In this document: positions 55,219 through 62,642 of the stretch, one piece after another | How positions within the stretch are numbered: position 1 is the stretch's first letter | How the letters are laid out: each line of letters begins with the position of its first letter | DNA from: Streptomyces sp. JH34 | GTDB taxonomy: Bacteria > Actinomycetota > Actinomycetes > Streptomycetales > Streptomycetaceae | Reading direction: 5' to 3' | DNA length: 64,000 nucleotides | NCBI RefSeq assembly: GCF_029428875.1 | Contig: NZ_JAJSOO010000001.1 | Location: 744,001 to 808,000 of the forward strand | The notes under the pieces: generated by a model | Told to the model about the DNA's origin: nothing | Database searches by the model: none | Seen by the model: the letters and a program-made list of their open reading frames with translations, nothing else | Made by a program: the position numbers and the translations under genes

Positions 55219-55896
55219 ATGGCTGAAAACCAAGGGCAACTGTTGCCCGTGTACGTGCTGGCGGACGAGTCCGGTTCCATGCACCCGTACGTCGGTGACC
55301 TCAATGCAGGGCTCGCCTCGCTGCACCTGTCCCTGCTCGGTGAACCGATGGCCGCGGCGAAGGTCCGGTTCTCCGTGCTGGGCTTCGCCAACAGTGTGAC
55401 CGAGCGGCTGATCCTCGCCGATCTGCGCGCCGAGAACGAACTGCCCCGGCTGACGGCGAGCGGCGGCACGAGTTACGAGGCGGCCTTCGGCGCACTGCTG
55501 CGGCGCATACCGCAGGATGTGGACACGCTCAAGAGCCAGGGCTACCGCGTGCACCGGCCGGCGGTGTTCTTCCTCAGTGACGGCCAGCCCAATTCAGGTG
55601 AGGCCTGGCAGGACAGGCACCGGGAGCTCACGGACCGTTCGGTGACCAAGGCCGCGCCCAACATCATCGCCTGCGGCATCGGCCAGGCCGAGGCCGGGAC
55701 GATGCTCAGCGTCGCCACCCAGTCGGACTTCGCCTTCATCTCGGTGCCGGGCGCCCAACTGGGCGCCTCCATCGCCCGGTTCTTCACCGCGCTCACCAAG
55801 AGCGTCGTGGAGTCCGGCAACGCCATGGCGTCCGGACACCCCGAACTCGTGGTCGAGCGGCCGGAAGGCTTCCGGCTCGCGATTGACGAGGTGTGA
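55219..55896 (+). CDS. TerY-like von Willebrand factor A protein
   Basis: This is a 225-residue vWA protein with an intact metal-ion-dependent adhesion site: ADESGSM (about 15-21), GGTSYEAAF and FLSDGQPNSG. It matches the TerY group of tellurite-resistance-type systems, where vWA protein, PP2C phosphatase and kinase form the TerY-P triad. The next two genes are exactly that phosphatase and kinase. The stop overlaps the next start as GTGTGA. Confidence 0.9.
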   Translation: MAENQGQLLPVYVLADESGSMHPYVGDLNAGLASLHLSLLGEPMAAAKVRFSVLGFANSVTERLILADLRAENELPRLTASGGTSYEAAFGALLRRIPQDVDTLKSQGYRVHRPAVFFLSDGQPNSGEAWQDRHRELTDRSVTKAAPNIIACGIGQAEAGTMLSVATQSDFAFISVPGAQLGASIARFFTALTKSVVESGNAMASGHPELVVERPEGFRLAIDEV

Positions 55897-57273
55897 GCGT
55901 GGCTCGTTTCTTCGGGCGCCGGCAGGAGAACGAGGACGAGCCCCCGGGCCCTTCCGAGTCCTCCGGACCCTCCGGCGCCGTCGGACCCTCCGGGCCATCC
56001 GGGTCCCCCGGTGCTTTCGGACCCTCCAGACCCTCCGGACCCTCCGGACCCTCCGGATTCCCTGGACCCGGCCGGCCCCCGGGCGAGCGGCCCCCGGCCG
56101 GCGGCCCCCACCCCCAGCAGCCGGGGCACGGGTCCGTGCCCTCGGGGCGGCACTCGCCCGTACCCGGTCATGACGGATCTCCGGGCGACGGGCCGCCGAC
56201 CGGCTCACGGCCTCCGGCGGCACAGGGCCGGCGGACGCCTTCCCCGCTGCCGCCCCGGCCTCCTGACCGTCGTCCCCCCCGTTCAAGCGACACGGGAGCC
56301 CCGGCTGCCGGGGGCTCAGACGCCGGCCTGGTCGCGGTTCGTCCTCGGCCGGCCGACCGCCCGGTTCGAGCCGAAGCCGCCGCCCTCCGACCCCTACCGG
56401 CCCGACACCCTCTTCGACGGCTGGTCCACACCGGGGCTCACGGTCCGGATGGCCTCCGTGCGCGGTGACGCGCACCGGTTCGGCGGGCAGCCCCGCCAGG
56501 ACGACATCGTGGTGGCTTGGCACGAACCGACGGGGTCGGTGGTGTTCGCGGTGGCGGACGGGGTCTCGTCCGCCCCTCAGTCGCATGTGGGCGCGGCGCT
56601 GGCCTGCCGTACCGCGGTCGCCGACGTGCTGCGGCAACTCGACGAGGGACGCCCGCAGGTCGACTGGAAACGTACGGTGACGGCGGCTGCCTACCAGCTG
56701 ATCATGCGGGTCACCCGCGGTGCGGAACCGACGCGTGAGCAACGGGAGGAGGCCCAGGCCCTGTTGGCGACGACTCTGGTGACAGGGGTCGTGCGCATCA
56801 CGGGGGACGGCCGGCTGGAGGTCAATCTGGTGCACGTGGGAGACAGCGGCGCCTGGATGCTGCACGAGTCCCGCTTCCACCCGTTGACGGGCGGTAAGGA
56901 GGAACGGGCGGACGGGGTCTTCTCCTCCGCGGTGTCCGCCCTTCCGTGGGTGCCGCCTCGGATAGAGGGGACCTGGTACACGTTTCCCGAGGAGGGGGTG
57001 CTGTTGATCGGGACGGACGGGTTCGGTGATCCGCTGGGAGACGGTACGGGGAGGATCGGGTCGGTGATGGCGTACGAGTTGGGCCGGCCGCCGCGAGAAC
57101 CCCAGGCCGTCGCGCAACTGCTCGACTTCTCCCGGGAGACGTTCGACGACGACCGGACCCTGCTCGCCGTCTGGCCGCGGCACCGCCTCGACGAGAGCGG
57201 CAGTCCGGGAGCCTCGGCGGCCTGGCCGGAGGCGGCAGGGGGCGTGGCCGGGGCACGCGGGGCCGCGGGATGA
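55893..57273 (+). CDS. PP2C-type Ser/Thr phosphatase with collagen-like linker, frameshifted in this sequence
   Basis: It begins MSVARFFGRRQENEDEPPGP from GTG 55893. A low-complexity region of GPS/GPSGPSG triplets (55951-56080) and a Pro-rich stretch precede the PP2C domain. A run of seven C (56274-56280) breaks the frame; with six C it reads RPPVQATREPRLPG directly into WSRFVLGRPTARFEPKPPPS and the domain. PP2C motifs are GQPRQDDIVVAW, FAVADGVSSAP, LVHVGDSGAWML and LLIGTDGFGDPL. Corrected length is about 459 residues. The stop overlaps the kinase start as ATGA. It should oppose the adjacent kinase. Confidence 0.87.
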
Positions 57274-58907
57274 CCGGGGCCCGTCCAGGTTCCATGGACG
57301 CCGACCGGGTCACCAAGGGGCCGAAGTTCAACGCCGGCGGCCAGGGTTCGGTGTGGGCGGTCCAGGGCCGGACGATCAACGGGTCCTGGCCGGTGGCGTA
57401 CAAGGAGTACCACGCCAGGATCCGGCCCCTGCTCAAGGCCGACGTGCTCTCCGCGATGGTCGATTTCGTTCCGTCCCTGCCCGTCGGTACCGGCCGGTGG
57501 CTCGCCGGGTGCACCGCCTGGCCGGCCGTGCTGGTGACCGACTCCGCCGGGGTGAGCGGCTTCCTGATGCGGCAGATCCCCGAACGGTTCTTCCGCCGGT
57601 TCGCCTTCGAGCCGGACAAGCCGAAGCCCGCGGGCTTCCAGTACCTGCTGAACCCGCCGGCCTACTTCCGGCGGGCGGGCTTCGACATCACACCCCGGCA
57701 GCGGTTCGAGCTGCTTCTGGACCTCGCCCGCACGCTGGTGCGACTGCACTCGCTCGGAGTCGTCGTGGGCGACGTGTCACCGAACAACGTGCTCTTCTGC
57801 CTCGACCGGGAGCCCAGTTGCTTCCTCATCGACTGCGACGCGATGGCGCTGCGGGGCGAGTGGGCCCTGCCGGCCGTGGAGACACCCAACTGGGGCCTGC
57901 CGTCCGGCGAGCGCATGGGCAGCGCGACGGGTGACACCTACAAGTTCGCACTGCTCGCCTCGCGGCTCTTCGCGGGAGAGCAGGACGGCCATGACGTGGC
58001 GGTGCTGCAGGCCACGAACCAGGCCGTGGGACAGCTCGCCGAGCAGAGCCTGTCCACCGATCCCGCCCGTCGGCCGGTCCTGGAACAGTGGCTGGACGCA
58101 CTGGCCGCTGCGGCCGCCGACGCCCCGGCGACGCTGCCGACGGCACCGCAGCGGTCCTCCGTACCGCCGGCCGCACCGGTGTCAGGGGGCGCCGGGCAGA
58201 CACCGCCGCCCGTTCCCCACACGCCGCCCCCGCCGGTGCGGACTTCCTCGGCACGACGGCCGGCACCGCCCCGGCAGGGCAAGTCGAAGACGGGCAGGTG
58301 GTTCGTCGCCCTCGTGCTGGCCGTTCTCGCCCTCGTCTACGGTCCCGATCTCTACGAGGCGTTGGAGCAGGGGGATCCCCCCTCCGGCTCCGGCAGTTCC
58401 TCACTCCCGGGCCAGGACCCCGGGAGCGGCACGTCCGAATCCGCCGGCCAGGATTCCGAGGAGGGGCAGCTCCGGGCCCTGGGCAACCTGCTCGAACGCA
58501 ACGAGGGCAATCGCAGCGACGTCGGCGAGGCGGTCAGCCGGATGACGAGCTGCCCGGGCCGCTCCGGACTCCGTGTGGTCAAGAAGGTGTTCGAGGACGC
58601 GGCGGCCGAGCGGGACGAACTCGTGCAGGACCTGGAGGATCTCGGTCCCGATCTTCTGTCCGACAGCATGACGGGCGATCTCCGATCCGGCTGGCAGGCG
58701 TCGGCCGACGCCGACCGCGCCTACGCGATGCTGGCGGAGGAGGTGATGGACGGGTGCACGTCCGAGGGCGTGACGTCCTCGTCGTACTGGCTCGAGGCGG
58801 CCGGCGCCAGTGAGCGGGCGACGAGGGCGAAGAAGGATTTCGTCGCCGCCTGGAATCCGTCGGCCGAACAGCACGGGCTTACCACGATGTCCTGGGACGA
58901 GGTGTGA
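57270..58907 (+). CDS. Membrane-anchored protein kinase of a TerY-P triad
   Basis: This is a 545-residue protein. The kinase domain (about 15-270) has a glycine loop FNAGGQGSVWAV, the lysine in PVAYKEYHARI, a catalytic loop LGVVVGDVSPNNVLF in place of HRD, and the metal aspartate in FLIDCDAM. A Pro-rich linker leads to one membrane span (about 340-360; GRWFVALVLAVLALVYGPDL) and an extracytoplasmic helical domain of about 180 residues, which may sense a signal. It is the last gene of the six-gene operon. All neighbouring junctions overlap, indicating one complex. Confidence 0.88.
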   Translation: MTGARPGSMDADRVTKGPKFNAGGQGSVWAVQGRTINGSWPVAYKEYHARIRPLLKADVLSAMVDFVPSLPVGTGRWLAGCTAWPAVLVTDSAGVSGFLMRQIPERFFRRFAFEPDKPKPAGFQYLLNPPAYFRRAGFDITPRQRFELLLDLARTLVRLHSLGVVVGDVSPNNVLFCLDREPSCFLIDCDAMALRGEWALPAVETPNWGLPSGERMGSATGDTYKFALLASRLFAGEQDGHDVAVLQATNQAVGQLAEQSLSTDPARRPVLEQWLDALAAAAADAPATLPTAPQRSSVPPAAPVSGGAGQTPPPVPHTPPPPVRTSSARRPAPPRQGKSKTGRWFVALVLAVLALVYGPDLYEALEQGDPPSGSGSSSLPGQDPGSGTSESAGQDSEEGQLRALGNLLERNEGNRSDVGEAVSRMTSCPGRSGLRVVKKVFEDAAAERDELVQDLEDLGPDLLSDSMTGDLRSGWQASADADRAYAMLAEEVMDGCTSEGVTSSSYWLEAAGASERATRAKKDFVAAWNPSAEQHGLTTMSWDEV

Positions 58908-58964
58908 CCGTGCTCCCCCGCCGCGCGCCGCGATCCGGCCGGCCCCCAGGCGACCGGGACCGGG

Positions 58965-59663
58965 CTAATGCCCCGACGCGCTCAGCCGCTTCAGCTCGTC
59001 CGGCCGGTCGATGGTCAGCCTGTTGCGGCCGGTCGTGACCCAGCCGAGGCCGCGCCACTGCTCGAGGACGCGAGTGACCGTCCTCCGAGAGCTGAGGACG
59101 AGGCCCGCGAAGTCGTCCTGGGACAGTGGCAGGGCGATGAGGACCGCGCCGTTCGACTGGGGGCGCCCGTACTCGGCGCCGAGTTCCAGCAGAAGTGCGG
59201 CCAGCCTCGCCTGGACGGCCTCGGAGCCCACGGCCGTCCGGTGGCCGTCCGACTCACGGAGGCGTTCGGAGAGCACCTGCTGAAGGGCGAGGGCGATCAC
59301 GGGCACGGACCGCACGGCCGCGCGGAACGCGGACGACGGGATCATCAGGGCCTCGACCCTGGTCAGCGACGTGAGGGTGGCCGAGCGTGGTCCTCCGTCC
59401 AGAGCGGCCTGCTCGCCGAGCAGGTCTCCGGGCCTGCGAATGGCCAGCACCGCCTGGTATCCGGCGGCGGAACCGGCCGCGACCTTGGCACAGCCGCTCC
59501 GTATGACGAGCAGATGGTCGGTGAAGTCGTTCTGACGCAGCAGGGTGTCCTTGGGCGGGAAGGCCACCATGCGGCCGGCGGTGAGCAGCGGGGTCCTCGA
59601 CTCGTCGTCGAGCAGCGACCAGAAAGGCATCCGGCGGGGCCGGCGCCGCGGCGCGCTGTCCAC
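58965..59663 (-). CDS. Crp/Fnr-type regulator with cyclic-nucleotide-binding fold
   Basis: This is a 232-residue protein. The N-terminal cNMP-binding-like barrel contains KDTLLRQNDFTDHLLVIRSG and RRPGDLLGEQAALDGGPRSA, including a phosphate-cassette-like segment. The C-terminal winged helix has LPLSQDDFAGLVLSSRRTVT. GTG 59663 is proposed, since homologues carry a short extension before MPFW; ATG 59630 is an alternative. It starts 11 bases after the upstream effector gene, so the two are an operon. The ligand is not defined. Confidence 0.88.
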   Translation of the reverse strand: MDSAPRRRPRRMPFWSLLDDESRTPLLTAGRMVAFPPKDTLLRQNDFTDHLLVIRSGCAKVAAGSAAGYQAVLAIRRPGDLLGEQAALDGGPRSATLTSLTRVEALMIPSSAFRAAVRSVPVIALALQQVLSERLRESDGHRTAVGSEAVQARLAALLLELGAEYGRPQSNGAVLIALPLSQDDFAGLVLSSRRTVTRVLEQWRGLGWVTTGRNRLTIDRPDELKRLSASGH

Positions 59664-59674
59664 GGCGGGCCGGT

Positions 59675-60184
59675 TCAGGGCAGCACCAGGACGACCGCGA
59701 CCAGCAAGGTGCCGACGACGGCGGCCACCAGGGACTGCTGGACACGCCTGTGCTTCGTCCAGGCGATCGCGCTCATCACGACGATCTGCCGGCTGAGCGT
59801 GGGCAGGGCGTCGGTCCGTGCGAGCCGCTGGGCGAGGTCCCCCGGGGCCCAGTGACGCAGATGGCCGTAGAAGAGGAACTCGTCCTCGCCGGGGTCGGGC
59901 GACCGGCCCGCGCCGTCGTGGCGCGGCAGGACCACGAGTACGGCGAGGATCGCGGAGAGCCCGATGAGGCCTACGCCGGACCAGAGGACGATCTCGGCGA
60001 ACCCGGTCACACGATCGAGTGCGCGGCCGTCGCCGGCCAGGGCCGCGATCCCGGCGAGGGCGGCGGACTCCATGGCCAGGGCGAAGGACGCCTTGGCGTC
60101 GACCGTGCGGGTCGACTCCTGGAGCGCGGCGTGGATCTGCCAGGCCGTCCGCACCGCCTGGGCCTGAGACTCTTCCTGCGACAC
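59675..60184 (-). CDS. Pycsar-type membrane effector (PycTM/DUF5706-like)
   Basis: This is a 169-residue protein with features of the PycTM effector family: an N-terminal helix with TRTVDAKASFALAMESAALA, two spans (about 38-52 and 60-85), a cytosolic FYGHLRHWAPGDLAQRL segment, and a C-terminal span after QIVVMSAIAWTKHRRVQQSL. PycTM proteins disrupt the membrane when cyclic pyrimidine nucleotides rise during phage attack. GTG 60184 follows GGGGGA. A downstream Crp-like protein and a class III cyclase 8 kb away complete the parts of such a circuit. Confidence 0.8.
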   Translation of the reverse strand: MSQEESQAQAVRTAWQIHAALQESTRTVDAKASFALAMESAALAGIAALAGDGRALDRVTGFAEIVLWSGVGLIGLSAILAVLVVLPRHDGAGRSPDPGEDEFLFYGHLRHWAPGDLAQRLARTDALPTLSRQIVVMSAIAWTKHRRVQQSLVAAVVGTLLVAVVLVLP

Positions 60185-60292
60185 TGAGACATCCCCCGAT
60201 CCTCGAAGCCGTCGCCATTGTAGCCGCGGGAAGGGCGCTGGGCGGCGCCTTGTCGACCACCTCGACCAGCGCTGCCACCGACGGACTTGCTT

Positions 60293-60316
60293 CGGAGGGG
60301 CCACTGCGGAGGGGCC
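60293..60316. repeat. Direct repeat upstream of the effector pair
   Basis: CGGAGGGGCC occurs at 60293-60302 and 60307-60316, a 14-base period, in the gap between the effector start and the P450 stop. It may be a regulator site or the decayed end of the P450 transcript; nothing else is clear in 60185-60415. Confidence 0.35.
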
Positions 60317-60415
60317 GCTCAGGCCTGGGGTCCGCAGCGCGGTGCCGGCCGGCGCCGTGCACATGACCGGACGGCGATCGGCCTCCCGCGGGGCCGACCG
60401 CCGCCCGGCTCCCGT

Positions 60416-61642
60416 TCACACCCCGGTCGGGGTGAACCGCACGGGCAGTGCTGCCGGGCCCCGGGTGAAGACGCCCTCCTCGACCGGGCTGAAGCCTTCG
60501 GCGAGCCGCAGGTCCGGCATGGCGTCGAGCAGCTGGTTCACCCCGGTCTCGACCTCGGCCCGGGCCAGCAGCGCACCCACGCAGAAGTGCCGGCCCAGCG
60601 CGAACGCCAGGTGGTCGGCGGCCGCCGAGAACGCCGTGGTGCTGGTCAGGTCGTCGCGGAACAGGTCGAAGGTGTCGGGGTCGGCGTAGCGTGCCCCGTC
60701 CCGGTTGGCCGACCCGATCAGACAGGTGACGGTGGCCCCGGCCGGGACGGTGCCGCCGGACAGCTTCACCTCGCCCGCCGTCTGGCGCATGATCATGTGG
60801 ACCGGCGGGGTGTAGCGCAGCGTCTCGGCGAAGGCCCGGTCGACGAGGGAACGGTCCCGCTGCACAGCGGCGAGTTGCTCGGGATGGGCCAGCAGGTTGG
60901 AGAACACCGAGGCGATGGCCTTGTCGGTCGTCTCGCCGCCGGCGGCGAGCAGCAGGCTGCAGAACGCCTTGATGTCCTCGTCGCTCATCCGTACGCCGTC
61001 GACCTCGGCGGCGCAGAGCGCGGAGAGCAGGTCGTCCCCGGGCTCCTCCCTGCGCCGCTGGATCACCGGGATCATGTACTCGGCGAACTCCTGGCGGGTC
61101 CGCTCCCCGGCGGCCGCGACCTCGGGGTCGCCGGCCAGGTTGCCGAGGAAGGCGATGACGTTGGTGTACCAGCCGTGGAAGCGCTGGTGGTCCCCCCTGT
61201 CCAGGCCCAGCATGTCGGCGATGACCAGGACGGGGAAGCGGGTCGCGAACGCCTCGACGAGGTCGGCCTCCCCGGTGTGCCGGAAGGCGTCGATGAGCTC
61301 CCGGGCGTTGCGCTCGATCACGGGGAGGAACTTCTCCTGGAGGTCCGCACCACGGAAGGCCGGGGCGACCAGGGCCCGCCGCACCGCGTGTTCCCTGCCG
61401 CTGAGCTGGAGGATCGTCCTGCCGTGGACGGGCTCCAGCTGCCAGTCGTAGTTCTCGGTGGTGAACTCCTGGGCCCGGTCCTTGAAGACGCGCTCGACGT
61501 CCTCGTACCGGGACACGAGGTAGCTCCCCGTGGGCTCGTGGTGGATGAGGGGGGCGCTCTCGCGCATCGTCCGGTAGGCCCCGTAGGGATCGGCGGCGAA
61601 GGCGGGCGAGAGAATGTCGGGCGGTGATGAAGCCTGGGACAC
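60416..61642 (-). CDS. Cytochrome P450
   Basis: This is a 408-residue soluble bacterial P450. The heme-binding loop is FALGRHFCVGALLARAE (FxxGxxxCxG), the oxygen-activation I-helix is LLLAAGGETTDKA, and the ExxR motif is AETLRYTPPV. AGGAG precedes GTG 61642. No ferredoxin or reductase gene adjoins. It is divergent from an ATP-grasp gene, so it may belong to a small metabolic cluster; substrate unknown. Confidence 0.96.
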   Translation of the reverse strand: MSQASSPPDILSPAFAADPYGAYRTMRESAPLIHHEPTGSYLVSRYEDVERVFKDRAQEFTTENYDWQLEPVHGRTILQLSGREHAVRRALVAPAFRGADLQEKFLPVIERNARELIDAFRHTGEADLVEAFATRFPVLVIADMLGLDRGDHQRFHGWYTNVIAFLGNLAGDPEVAAAGERTRQEFAEYMIPVIQRRREEPGDDLLSALCAAEVDGVRMSDEDIKAFCSLLLAAGGETTDKAIASVFSNLLAHPEQLAAVQRDRSLVDRAFAETLRYTPPVHMIMRQTAGEVKLSGGTVPAGATVTCLIGSANRDGARYADPDTFDLFRDDLTSTTAFSAAADHLAFALGRHFCVGALLARAEVETGVNQLLDAMPDLRLAEGFSPVEEGVFTRGPAALPVRFTPTGV

Positions 61643-61749
61643 GTGTGACTCCTGTGGGGCAGAGATCAGGGTGCTTCATGACGGTGAACGGGCAGCACAC
61701 GCAAGGCTATTGACGTCCGGCCCGATACCGAACCCCCTGGGAGTACTTC

Positions 61750-62586
61750 TTGATCGCGAACCCCGGCGCTCCACGCCCCTCCGTCCTGTTCGTCACCGAT
61801 CTCGCCTACGAGGCGCACGGACGGCGCTACTGCGACGAGGACATCTTCCTGACGTCCCGGCTCCGCGAGACGTTCGACGTCGCGCTCTGTCACCCCGGGG
61901 ACGCGGCCGCGCTGCTGGACGGCTTCGACGCGGTCGTCGTCCGCAACAGCGGTCCGGTCCTGTACCACCGGGAGGCGTACGACGCGTTCGTGGCCCGCGC
62001 GCGGGAGTCGGGGGCCCGGGTCTGCAACACGCTGGACGGGCGCGGGGACATGGCGGGCAAGCAGTACCTGGTCGATCTGAGCCGGGCCGGCTTCCCGGTG
62101 ATCCCGACCGTGGACCGCGCGGCCGATCTCGGGCTCCTCCCCCGGTCGGACGGGTACGTGGTCAAGCCCAAGCTCGGCGCGGACTCGGTGGGGCTGCGGT
62201 TCACCGACCGGCCGGAGCTTCCCGAGGACGCCGACGGCACCCTGCTCGTGCAGCCCCGGATCGACTTCCGCTACGAGGTGTCCTTCTACTTCGTCGACCA
62301 CGACTTCCAGTACGCCCTCCACGCCCCGCGTATGGAGCGGCGCTGGGAGCTCGAGCCGTACGTGCCGAGCCCCGAGGACCTGGCCTTCGCACGCCGCTTC
62401 GTCGAGTGGAACACGCTCACGCACGGCATCCAGCGGGTGGACGCCTGCCGGACCCCGGAGGGTGGCCTGCTGCTCGTCGAGCTGGAGGACCTCAATCCGT
62501 ACCTGTCCCTCGACCGTGTCCCCGAGGACGTCCGCGAGGCGTTCGTGGTCCGGATGACGGCCTGCGTGCAGGAACTGCTCGCCTGA
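61750..62586 (+). CDS. ATP-grasp family ligase (RimK/glutathione synthetase-like)
   Basis: This is a 278-residue protein. The N-terminal pre-ATP-grasp domain (SVLFVTDLAYEAHGRRYCDE) leads to GRGDMAGKQYLVDLSRAGFP, the ATP-binding lysine region GYVVKPKLGADSVGLRF, and the metal-binding LLVELEDLNPYLSLD. TTG 61750 follows GGGAG. It probably joins a carboxylate to an amine or thiol. Upstream it is divergent from the P450 and downstream it precedes an exporter, so the product may be exported. Confidence 0.82.
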   Translation: MIANPGAPRPSVLFVTDLAYEAHGRRYCDEDIFLTSRLRETFDVALCHPGDAAALLDGFDAVVVRNSGPVLYHREAYDAFVARARESGARVCNTLDGRGDMAGKQYLVDLSRAGFPVIPTVDRAADLGLLPRSDGYVVKPKLGADSVGLRFTDRPELPEDADGTLLVQPRIDFRYEVSFYFVDHDFQYALHAPRMERRWELEPYVPSPEDLAFARRFVEWNTLTHGIQRVDACRTPEGGLLLVELEDLNPYLSLDRVPEDVREAFVVRMTACVQELLA

Positions 62587-62642
62587 CCCGTCCGGCTCGC
62601 CCCCGCATGCGTGGGCCCGGGCCGGGTGTGAGGGTTGCGAAG

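Noticed and set aside
58965..61700. A 911-codon frame covering the Crp, effector and P450 loci
   Set aside because: Only its last 230 or so codons encode the Crp-like protein; the rest is low-complexity shadow of the effector and P450 genes.
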